Shown one piece after another: positions 1-10,981 of a stretch of DNA of 64,000 bases. The notes under the pieces were generated by a model that did no database searches, was not told the origin of the DNA, and saw only the letters and a program-made list of their open reading frames with translations. Numbering within the stretch: position 1 is the stretch's first letter; the number at the start of each line of letters is the position of its first letter. A program made the translations under genes and the position numbers. The stretch lies in NCBI GenBank assembly GCA_943735955.1, contig OX030960.1, positions 8,917,288 through 8,981,287 of the forward strand, given 5' to 3'. Origin of the DNA: Piscicola geometra (Eukaryota > Annelida > Clitellata > Hirudinida > Piscicolidae).

Positions 1-382
1 TATGGCTTGGAATTAAATTAATTTATTATTTTTATAAAATCTTAAAACTGTTTTAAACAATATAAAATAGTTGATTTAGGTCTTTAGATTTATTTAAATC
101 AATAAATTAACAAAGTTTGAATGCTTTTCATCGGTTTTTAAAATTTCAATAAAATTTAAATTTAAACAAAGTATACGGTATAATTTTTTAATTAAATTTT
201 TTAACAGAAATATACCTTAGAAACCATTTATCGAAGCAATTTCAATACATTCAGTTATTTAGTTGGATTGATTTGAATCGAATAATTTTTATGAATCAAA
301 TCACTTATTATAATCATTATCATTATTATTCTTAAAATGTCCATAACCGAGTGGTCTTGAAGCTCGTCCGGGTTACGCCCCA

Positions 383-2279
383 TCAATAATATTCTCCCGA
401 ATAGTAGTTTGTATTGTCGAGATACAATTTCATCAAACTATTCTCACTTTCGCGACCAAACGCAAGCCACCTGGCTCCGAGGGGAGGACTAGAGACTTGC
501 TTCGGTGCATTCGGAAAGGAGCCGAAGCAGGCGTCAAAGCACCAGCCACCAGCATGAGAATTGGCGCAGTGGTGGACCGCATCTCGGTCGTTGTCTCTGT
601 CGATTGTGCTGAAGAACATCCCATTGTGCATCGACATGGAGTCTCCCGCGTTCCCTGAATAGCCTAAAATCTGGTGCGAAAAAATTTTTAAGGAAAATAA
701 AAATGTATTTTGAGCGGACATTTCGATCATTTGGATTCAATGGAGTTATTAAAATGGCATAGAGAATGAGTCTGATAATGATTCAATTACTTTGGGTCAA
801 AGATATGGTACTATCATTTCATAAATTTAATTAATTAGATAATAAAAACCTGTAGCTTGTATTTCTCGCTGGCGTCTCGATTGGCGAAATAAGTGTACGT
901 AGAGTGTGCAGAGATGTCATCGAAGGTGACTAACTGCACGGCTAACTTGTAGCTCCTTGTAAATGTCAGGTAGTTTATGTATTTTTTACCTGTGGGAGGT
1001 TCAATCAATCAATCAAATGAATTTGTGTAGTATTTTTCCATCAAATTCAAGAGGGGGTTGAATGTTTAAGCAAACTCAACAACAGTCCCAATGCTCAAGC
1101 CACCTAGCCAATGGTCTGTGTCAAGCTCTCCAAACCCATCCTCGTACTCGCTCCAGGAACGGTCGAAGCTGATAGGCGCTAGTACTCTCCTTCGAATAAG
1201 CTTGGTGAAGGGATGAGAGAGTCGTTAAAGACTTTCAACATAATAATAATAATAATTGTCGTTTTTATATAGCGCCTAGGCACTCAACAGAAACGCTTCA
1301 TAATTCCAAATAACTTGACTCACCATTCCGACCACCGTTTCACCCGCGATGACAGAGTAGTGGCCGTAGACTGGTCTGACGCCGTAGGAAGTTGAGAGGT
1401 AGTAGACGCCGTTTTCTTCCCCAGAGAGCAATCCGTGATCAGAACAGTCGGATTTAGCTTACATATATTTTTATTTTGTTAAATAATTTTTAAAATATCA
1501 ACCGCATAAAGCATCTGAAAACTCAAAAACTAACCCAAGAAGGAAGATTGCCTCGGCAAAGCAGTCATCTAGGAGAACAAAAAGACTTGTAGCTAATAAT
1601 AATCGTTAATTTTTTATCAATTGTTAGCATAAAAAACTAACCTGATAATGAGAACAAAAGTAGTTGTTAGACCGGACCATTTGCCAAAGCGGTTGATTGA
1701 GGTACCTGCTCTCCAAACTTATCCCCTCATAGAAACTATTAATTTTGGAAGAGTCAGAAGTGGGATAAAAAAATGTTTTTGAATTTTGTAGAACAGGCAG
1801 GTTTGAGTGCTAGTTTCGTAGTTGAAAGAAACTCAGCCAAGAGTGAAGTTGAATCTGTAGTAGGCGAGTGGGGGCAGTTCAGACGCCTTGAAGCTGGGGT
1901 CTCCGAAGCTCATCACGCCATTCACAGAATTCACCGCGAAACTCCAAATATTGTAGACAAAGAGGGGCGTGTATTTCGTGGTTGTGTTGGAAATGCTAGT
2001 TTCCGAGAACACACTTTTCTTGAGTTCTTCGCGGTCAATGGAAGGGTTTGACGCGTCTAAGTTGTATGCAGAAGACAAACGAGCACACGAAGTTGAACTG
2101 CGAACTTGAAAAGCAATGGCGTCTGGAAAGCGTGTATTACAGACTACCTTTCCCACCCTTTTACACAATCTGAAGTCCGTGGCACTCGTGGCAAGACTTG
2201 TGACCAGCCAAAATGACCAAGCCACTTGTACGGCAAAGATGACGATCATTTCGAATGATAGATTAGTATTCAGAAGCAA
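383..2279 (-). CDS. Secreted fibrinogen-related domain (FReD) protein
   Basis: A hydrophobic signal peptide opens the first exon (MIVIFAVQVAWSFWLV; Met at 2279 or 2249). The C-terminal half is a fibrinogen C-terminal domain built from exons 1324-1457 (DCSDHGLLSGEENGVYYL), 1104-1200 (FDRSWSEYEDGFGELDTDHW), 850-989 (YINYLTFTRSYKLAVQL) and 383-670 (GYSGNAGDSMSMHNGMFFST, then DRDNDRDAVHHCA, the usual calcium-site region). Joins 1457/1535, 1324/1200, 1104/989 and 850/670 are GT-AG and keep frame. Two more exons are likely upstream (1535-1568 and about 1642-1735). The link from the first exon (to about 1890) to 1735 is not settled. FReDs bind glycans or act as lectins and clotting-like modules outside the cell. 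The roughly 120-residue N-terminal part is not one I recognise. The domain call is firm; the N-terminal exon assignment is less so. Confidence 0.82.
1240..1320. repeat. Short (AAT)n plus TATAGCGC element in intron
   Basis: A run of AAT triplets leads into a stretch containing TTTTATATAGCGCCTAGGC, inside an intron of the fibrinogen-domain gene. Stretches with ATATAGCGC next to AT-rich triplets are often parts of short dispersed repeats in invertebrate genomes. This is inferred from one copy only; no second copy was seen in the window. Confidence 0.35.
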
Positions 2280-2861
2280 AACTAAATGGTAAGAGGCAGT
2301 TAACTGGCAAGCGATGTATGCATTGAAAGATGTGTACGTCGTGTGGAGTGGCGTCTCGGCGCATAAGAACCATGGTTCTCAGAACCATTGTAACATGGCC
2401 TGCGTCTGTCAGGCTGTGAACAGTATAGACAAAAGAAAAGCAATGGTCGAATCGTGTTTTCTACGTTTGCTAGAAAAAGTAATTCAAAAGGCAGCGTGTA
2501 TCAACAATTAATTCATTCAATTTTGATGCCTCACATTTGTTTCCGCTGTAATTCCCAACGTCGAGTTTGTCTGTCTAATGATCGACGATGAAGGCTCACC
2601 AAATATTCAACGGTCATAATGTAAATGAATGGGAAATTCTAAAAGATATTTTGAATGTTTGCAAATGGTCGTCTGCAAGGGTGCATGCATGCAGGCATGG
2701 ATGAGTGTATGAAGAGGTACAAATAGCTGTATAAACAGACATTATCAATAAAATATAAATTTTAAATATTTTGTACAGAATTCGAAGCCATGATTGTTCA
2801 AATAAATGTATATAAATTTAAAAATTTATAAAATAAATTCAATACGCTATTTTGTCTCTAT

Positions 2862-3851
2862 TCATTCGTTACTGCAGGCTTCTGCCTTTCGAACCAGGTC
2901 CATGAAATCTGTCTCTATCAGGATCTCCTGGTTGTTCCATGTGATGGAGGCTGGCTGCAAAAATGTCTGCAACAAGAGAACAAATTGAAAGTAAAATATT
3001 ATGGAAATTGAAAAATAATAGAAGTGATTTTCGCGAAATTGAAACAAACATGTAGATTTATAATCGAAGTACCTCTTCATCAGTGGAAACACTTTGGTGG
3101 TAGTGGAAATGACTGCTCAGTTCGGAAGCAAGAGCAGAAGCAATCAGAGCCACCCCTCCAAGATGCTCATCACAAGGGTGGTACAAACGACCAGATTTAG
3201 GGTTCACTGAAAGCTTTGAGGGCTCAAAGGGAACACCTAACTGATCCCCTGCATATAACAGGTAGCCATTGGAGTTTTCAGCAGAATCTTTAAAAAGTCT
3301 TCTCAATGTCTTGATATTTTTGGCTTCTTCCAATTTGACTAGCTTGCTGTAGACTATTGGCAGCTCTTCACTTCGGATGTAATTCATTTCAGGTCCACAT
3401 GGAGATATGAATGGGAAATCTTCTCTGTAGCTGAATTCATCATTCAACTTCACTCTATCAAAGAAAAACTTTAAAAACTTTTTTTCTGGAATTTCAAATT
3501 GATCAATAAATGAAGTATTGGCAGTTGAAAATTAACTCAAAGTTTTTACCTTTGAAGCATGTTGTAAAGTTTTTAATTTTTAAGTCATCCAAGAACAACT
3601 TAATAAAAGAAAAATTAAATATTAAAATACATAAAAAATTTAGCAAGTTTATGGTATATTTAATTATTTAAATAAATATGTATTCTTAATCATTTAGATC
3701 ATTTCATCAAATTTAGATGATACATTAAGACTTAATGTATCATCTAATTTTTTAAAACCTGGCCTCGATGATCTATGAAATAAAAATATTCTCTTTTTGC
3801 TTTAGAAATTAATGAAGATTGTCCTTGTACATAAGTAATTTTATTCCTCAT
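2862..3851 (-). CDS. C8orf82: UPF0598 family protein (C8orf82 homologue), complete, four exons
   Basis: Exons 3759-3851, 3550-3598, 3073-3485 and 2862-2966 join in frame across GT-AG introns and give 219 residues, close to the family's usual length of about 216. Family landmarks appear in order: REYFYFIDHRGQ (exon 1), LFLDDLKIKNFTTCFK (exon 2), FLKFFFDRVKLN, FPFISPCGPEMNYIR, VPFEPSKL, GRLYHP and GGVALIASALASELSSHF (exon 3), and a short tail ending LVRKAEACSNE. The start is the ATG at 3849-3851, directly before TYVQGQS, which fits the conserved N terminus. The family is conserved in animals, has no established biochemical function and lacks a catalytic motif I can name. It lies head to tail with the fibrinogen-domain gene, about 580 bases apart. 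Introns are only 64-160 bases. Confidence 0.92.
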
Positions 3852-6739
3852 AAATATTTTTAGACTTTTCTTGGCAATTAAGTGAATCTTTAAAAAACCC
3901 ATTTTAGATTGAGTTAACTTTTATGTTTTTTTAAAAAGTGAATGTTATTACTCTTCAAACTTGAGTAAAATATGAAAACATGATTGAAAATAATATTTAT
4001 CGAAAATCTTATTAATAAAAAAATTCATTAAATATTTTTGAGAGAACATATGTTAAAAATAGAAATAGTGAATTAAGGAAGAGCATATTGTGCTAGTCTC
4101 GAAAGTGTGCAATAAAATGGTCTCTGTTGTTGCCAAAGCGATTATGTTTTTATAACTGAAATTATTTTTTACATTTACAAAGAATTATTTTTCGCTGGTA
4201 AGTTTTATTTTTGAAATATTTTCGTAACAATTTCGACAATCCTCATTAGTAATTTTCTGCGTTTTCTGATTTAAACTTTAAAGGTATAATTTCAAAACTA
4301 GGTTGTTTTAAAAAATATTTATTCATAAAAAAATTTATCATTTTTTATACAATATTTATTCTTTAAAAATATTATAACATTTGACAAACCACTATAAATG
4401 TTCAACATTATCCTAAAATTTAATTCTCAAATACATTATTAATACCATGAAATATTTTTGTTATAAGATTTATAACTTCTAGATTCTATAAATTATAGAA
4501 GAATGATAATGTAAAACAATTGTGAAATAAATTTTTCTAATTAGTGAAGTATATTTTAATTATAGACTATAATTAACTGTTTAAGTTTTTAAATTCTAAT
4601 AAATCCACCTATCATAACCATTTAAATAAATAAAAAAATTATATTGCAGCATTTCATCTTAAAAGATTTGACTTTTTATAATTATTCAAGAGAAATAAAC
4701 TTATCAGCATTAATTAACAATTTAACACAGATATAAACTTAATTAAAAAACACTAAATTAAATAAATATCTGTATATTAGTATAAATATTCCAAATGCTT
4801 AATCAAAAAATAATTAAAAAATAATTTGAAATGTTTTTTAAAGTATATGAGTCATATCAATAGTAATAGTAGGAGTCATTTTCCCAGCTAATTGCTTGCA
4901 TGCATTTCCATGTGGATTCCATAGAAATATCTCTGCCTTCAGATAACAGAGCTTCCTGCACTCTGATTCACCATCCACAAATAAACATTCTTATCCTTTC
5001 CATTACACACCAAATAGTTCAAATGCTTTTTTTGAAGTTCTGTTTTGCTTAATGGAAAATTAGCCTTTTACACTTTTTTGTTTTTTTGCCTATTTTTGAT
5101 AAAAACATTTCTTGTTGATCTGCCAGCAGGAAGCCAGTAATTAAAGTTTAGTACATTGCATACTAATAGTAAAATTGAATAATAATAAACGGCTCATTAA
5201 TAACTTACTTATAATTATATTTGAGAATTGATATATATAACGTCTTTTTTCATCTTATTGTGTCTTATAACACGCTTTGCATTCCAACCTATTCAGAAAA
5301 TATTTCACTTTAATCCGATTTTCGCCTATCTTTCATATTTATTGTTATTTATAATAAATTTGTTATATCAATCAACCTTTCAGCTGAGTGATATTTAGTG
5401 TATATTATGAAGTATATCTCAGTTTTTAATAAGTTTACCGTTTCAGTATAATAGCCTGTTGTTCTTGTCATCTAGATCATCGCCTCCACTCCATCCATTA
5501 TTCAGTTCTCTATTCTTTTGCATTATTGAACATCTATCAGTGAAATTCTTCAGATCGCCTCAGCTGTGTTTACGTTATTTCCGCGATTCAGATAAGGCTA
5601 CAGCTGTTACGACAGCTAGTCAATCAACGGAGGCGCCGAGAAGCCTGAGTTTGTTCATGGCAAACATTCGGTAGCAGTGCAATGAGCTGGTTTAATCAGA
5701 ATGCAGAACCCACTTGTTTCACACTGCGGAGAGTTCTTGATGAGCAGTGTATCTGATTAATTAGGCTGTTATTGTTTCCATTATCATTATTAGTATTATT
5801 AGTACTAGTAGTAGTATTAGCAATAATTAGTTTTTCTTTGGCCCAACTACGTTGAAAAATAGTTCATTTATTTGATCATATAAAAAACTTAGCTAGATCA
5901 CAAATTCGCTTCAAAGTTCAAACTAGACGCTTGAATTAAGCCTCCTGGGTGTTCCATTTTAATTCTAATTAAGATGGACGCGAGAGTAGTTTTTATCTCA
6001 CTAATTTTAGACTAATTATCACTTCAAGCTAACCATCACCTAACTATCAAGCATTGCGTACTTATGCCACCACGCTAAAATCTTCTTGACATGTAATTGC
6101 AGCACTCAGAAGACCTCAAGTCTGACTGGCGTTAAAAACTTCTGAAGGATTTCAAAGTCACTTTTATTGTCTCTGAAGGCGTTTCGACATACCGCCGCAC
6201 CATGTGAAGCCGCTTGTGCCTTGTCAGTCTCTTGCAGGGAATGTATCACTGTGCTTGTATGCATATGCATATACGGGTGAAAGACAGGATTATAAATGTG
6301 TAGGCAGTGCCATGTAGTGCTGAGGAATGCGAAAGCCTTTAAAAGGACATTTTAGCATTGATAGTAATGATTGAAGACTTAGTCTTTGTATTACTCAATG
6401 CTGCTTGGTTTCGTTATTGATATATTTTACTATTAGTCATTTTCAGAAGAATTTAAAATTAAATGTCAAGACATTTTCAACATTAGTTAATATCATGTTA
6501 GTTAATGTAGAGCATAAAAATAAAAAAACAAAGGCCTTGTTTTCGATTTGTCTGATCCATTTATTGGATATTAATACGACTTTTTATCCAAGTAGGTGGT
6601 AAGCTCAAAAGCCTCTGAAACTAAATATATTTTTAGAAATGTGTTTTTAATGATTTTATTTTTCAATAAATTTTTCTAGTGTATAATTAATTGACCTTGA
6701 ACACTTTCATCTACCCAAAGAATCCTATAAAGCCAAGGG
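3852..6739. other. AT-rich intergenic region
   Basis: No convincing coding exon was found. The stretch 4250-4850 is very AT-rich. A less AT-rich patch at 5460-5680 contains an open frame of 71 codons ending by a possible donor (ACATTCG/GTAGCA); it could be a 5' untranslated exon of the next plus-strand gene, but nothing shows this. Confidence 0.5.
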
Positions 6740-9484
6740 ATGACTTACGTGGAACGAAGCGTGAGGGTGGATACCGGAAACAGTTATCCTGAAAACTTTT
6801 CCATGCATCGAAGCTACCAGCCCTCCTTCTACGAGGAAGATGATGCCTTGGACCAACTGGAAAACGCCCGTCTGAACAGATCAGGCTACTACAAACGCAT
6901 GGATCAGAGCAGAGGATCCCCTCTCTTTCTGAACGCACCCTCTTCCATGGATGACAATGAGGTGTCTGGCACGACGATGGTGTTGAAGGAAAAGGGCATT
7001 TCGGATGGAGGGCTTTCGGAGTCCAGTCTGCCCAGAGTTCCTGAACCTCATCCTAGTTGGCGCTTCTACACCTCCTACGACAACGGAGAGTGGAAGCGTC
7101 ACATGGTTCCGGTGTACCACGCCGAGAAAGACGTCCTCAACACCTCTCCTGGCATCGGCACCAGGTCTCCGATCAGTTCCTTTTCTTTCGACAGCACCAC
7201 GCCGACATACGCGCTCGAGAGCAACATCAGACGTATGAGACTCGGCAGGCCTTCGGTGTACGACTGTCTCCAGAGCAGACGCCAGCGACTGAGTAGTGAC
7301 CACAGGCGGCAGCAGGCACCCAGGTCAGCTGAGACGATCATGAATTCGATGGAGTATCTGCCTAAGGAGGAGATCAAGAGAAGGTACAACTTCGACAACT
7401 ACAGTCCCAAAAGAAGAACAGAGTATGGCGAAAGAGTCATCTACCCCAGAGTGAAAAGTGACTCGGTCAGCAGTGGTGACTCTGGCTTCAAGAAGCTCTC
7501 AGACAACATCTCTGAGCAAGATGAAGTGACCAGGTCGGTGCATCCGTCTTGCCTGCAGGTCGACTCCACATCATCGTTCGAGACTTCCACGTCGGAAGGG
7601 AGACCCCCCTCCATGGACAACAACCACTCCGGAGAGAAGATCATCATACCCACCAAGTACAAAAATGGCAACTATGCGCCCACGAAGGCAGCCAAGAGCA
7701 TCCTAGACATGGCGGATGACCCTCGAAACCTCATGCCGCACAAGGAACGCAGCCTGCGCAGGAGAACTCCGTCGCCTGCTCCGCGACTGAACAACATCTC
7801 CACCAACTACATCACCAGCGAGGAATCTTCCTTATCTCCGGCTTATACACAGCAGCGCAGGAGCAGGTCAAGAGATGCCACTTATTCTGGACTCGAGAGG
7901 TCTCAAGAGCATGACAGGGAAATCAAGGTGCTTCTTGTCAACCCCTCTGTCAACCAAAAACAACACGTCACCACCATCAACACTGGCTTCAACACTGCCT
8001 CCAATAATCGTAATGCAAATCAAGATGTTGCAGGTTTCAAGGAAATAAGACCGACCGCCAGATCCAACTTTCGTGATGTTACCCAACAACAGCAACACAA
8101 TCAACAACAAAATCAAATTCAAAGTTACCAACACCATCAACAACCCTTTCAACAACAACAGCCACAGTCTTTCCAGAGATCAGAGCACCACGTCACGCAA
8201 TCAAACCAAAACACTGCTCTCCAACAACAAGCGACATCGGGTCGTGCAACCGAATTAGCGGCTCGTGTGAAGGCGAACACAATGGCGACGGTCCAGCAGA
8301 TGCAGGATCGCATGCTGAGTGACATAAAAGACTCGTGTCCACAAGTGGCAGACACTATCGACTCGCTGATCAGTGGCAAGGCGGTGGATGGTTCCGTCAT
8401 ACAGAGCAAGCAGTTGACGATGGAGCAGACGAATGTATGGCAGGCGGGAAGGCCCGTTGAAGGCAAGATCACCAGAGAAGCAAGGGTCTTCACTAACGAC
8501 CCGATCTCTGGCCCTCAGGACTTTGTCGAACGATCCTCCATTTGCCAAGATCTCTCCGATATTCCGAATGCTCCCACCTTCATCCAGCATCCATTCCTGC
8601 AACTGAACAAGAACGCTTACATGTCGAGTAATAGCACGCCTCTGGAGAGTGATGATCAAAACAGGCAAGTTGCCAATTATGCCGATTACGCGTGTGTTCT
8701 TGTTGGTGTCATTTGAAGAGATAATTGTGGCGGAAATGCCAACCACTGATCTGTTTTCACTCGCGTAATCGTTTTATACTCTAGGTTCTTTTAATTTAAC
8801 ATTTCTAGATTTACATCAAAGTATAATTATCTGAAAGTTCGGTTATTTGTGAAAATAATTTATAGAACAGAATAATTGTGGATGAGTATAGTTGATATCC
8901 TTTTTTACAGGCACCTTTCTTCAGTGTTCTTCACTCCAGAACCGACCTACAACGAAAAGAATAGAGGCTTCTTCCAAGCTTCCACTTCGCAGAACGAGCA
9001 GCTCTCAAGGTCTTCCCAGCAGCAGGAATACCCTCTCAGGGAGTCACACAACTTCCCTGCTAACTACCGCTCCAACCAAAATGATTCTTTCGTTTATCCG
9101 CTGGAAACTTCTGAAAGTAGTGGCTTCAAAGAGAAGATAATCATTCCAACCAAGTACAAAGAAAGGACTCACGACTCAGGCAATGAAAGGTCCACTGCTT
9201 CATCCAGGTTCGCCTCAGGATACTCGAGAGACGAGGGCGAGATGAGTCGCAACTTCCAGAGCGTCACCAGTCCTGTCGTCTCGAATGACTTCGATGCTCC
9301 GAGAACCTTCCAGAGGCAGCAGCAGTTTCGAACGGTGACTGAGCCTTCGACAAAGCGGCAGCAGATCACCTCATCTCTGCAGCGAAGAGGTCATGGTGAC
9401 AAGAAAGGAAGTTTCGAGGCAGCTGGAGGCAATGTAGGCAGCAAAGAATGGAGTTACGAAATGGCCTTGAAAGAAGCCGTTTAA
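6740..9484 (+). CDS. Large disordered protein of unknown family, two exons, GC-AG intron
   Basis: Exons 6740-8664 and 8911-9484 join to 832 residues. The donor is AACAG/GCAAGT, a GC-AG intron, and the join keeps frame (DDQN-R-HLSSVFFTPEPTYNE). If the intron is retained, translation stops at 8714. The ATG at 6740 follows an in-frame TAA and is the first Met. The protein is polar and low in hydrophobic residues, with Ser/Arg-rich segments, RRRTPSPAPR, and a Gln-rich tract (about residues 450-495). The motif EKIIIPTKYK occurs twice, at about residue 297 and again in exon 2, each time after Ser/Gly-rich sequence. One segment near residues 515-545 (RATELAARVKANTMATVQQM) could be helical. The C terminus ends KEWSYEMALKEAV. 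I do not recognise the family; a cytoskeletal or scaffold role is only a guess from composition. Confidence 0.8.
8665..8910 (+). other. GC-AG intron
   Basis: The intron begins GCAAGT after CAG and ends TTTTTTACAG. No GT donor in the neighbourhood restores the frame of the strongly protein-like second exon, so the GC donor is the simplest reading. The consensus match (AG/GCAAGT) is what functional GC donors show. Confidence 0.75.
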
Positions 9485-10981
9485 TTCTCTGAGTTAATCA
9501 TTGAGCTTTATGCTAACCTGATGATTTGCATTATCTCTTCATTAAGTGTCGATGGTTACTTTTGACGTTTTCAAATTTACTTTATTCATTGTTCGACTAA
9601 GCTTCATGATTTAACTCATAGTGTAGATTAACAATAATGTACCATAAAATGCAATTTTAGTTCTCATAAAAACCCCGTTACTTCTTCAGAATTCTTTGCT
9701 TCAAAGTTCTTGCTGCTTTAAACAAAGCTGTATATATCTTTGAATTTAAGTTTAATTGTAGCAACTTATTCAGTTTTCAATCATGTTAGATGAGTTATTT
9801 CTATATTTTCAAGTTCTATTTATTTTATTCTTGTTACGAAACTCCATAACATTGTTTTGAAGTTGTCAATAATCATTCAAATTTTACCATGTTACCTTCC
9901 ATTTTAGATAACTTCCAAGCACCAGAAGCATTTAGTAAATTCTTTCATTTCGCCTACAAATCATTAGATGCCTTTATTGCACTTTTAGCAGAACATATAT
10001 TTTTGAAAAGGCTATTTTATTTTTATAGAAATTTAAATTTTTTCAAGATTATAATAAATAATACAAAACAATTTGAGATTTTTTCACTCATAATTATCAT
10101 TATCGTCATAATCATTATCATCATCATCATGTTTTATATCATAAAGACATTGATGATTTCTCTCTTGAGGATTGGGTCTGTCTTACTCTGCAGTTATCAA
10201 ATTCTAGGGTTATTTCCTTAATGAAACATTAATCTTGGGACCGATATTTAACATTTCATCGAAATTGTTTAATTAACTGCAACGAGAATTTCAACTAGGT
10301 TTCGTGACTAATAAATCATTCAGAACCGTTTCGTTCCCAAACACGCATCAAACCCATAAATTACCGAGTTATTTGCATGAAATATAAATTATGAATAAAT
10401 ATAGAAGCATCAACTCATACATGCAACCTTGCACACTCCACACTGAATTGCCTCAGCCGTTCTGTATGAACCACTTCTGATCTGGAGTCTGTTCTTTCCT
10501 GTTTTCATCAGTCAAATACACCAGTTGAGCTTTGCAATCACCTTAATAAATCACCCATTTAGTTCAAAATTAAAATTAATTTAAAAAAATTCAATTTCGC
10601 CACTCATTCTTTGCCAATAAATCAATCGAAAGGGCCGTATTGACACGGGTGTGTGCAGTCGACAGCGTGGGAGAAGAGATAATCTCGCTGAAAATGAATG
10701 AGACAGCAACGACACCGGCGTGAATATCCTCGCTTAAAAATACTAAAATATGCAGAATGAACTTGCAGACCGGTTATGTTAGTTTAGTTTTTATGGGCTA
10801 TTGTCAAAGAATTGGCATTCTTTATAAAGATCATATCGTATTGCCATTCCCATGACAACGCCTTTATAGTTTGCATAATAAAAATATATAGATAACTAGC
10901 TAAAAAAATCCACTTTTTAACCACAAAATCAAAATAAATAAATAATATGATTATTCATTTACCAAAGCCTCCCTCTGCCAC
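9485..10981. other. Intergenic region between convergent genes
   Basis: This is AT-rich with a short ATC run near 10094-10130. No exon was supported. It lies between the 3' ends of a plus-strand and a minus-strand gene, so it should hold both transcript ends; I could not place clear polyadenylation signals. Confidence 0.5.
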
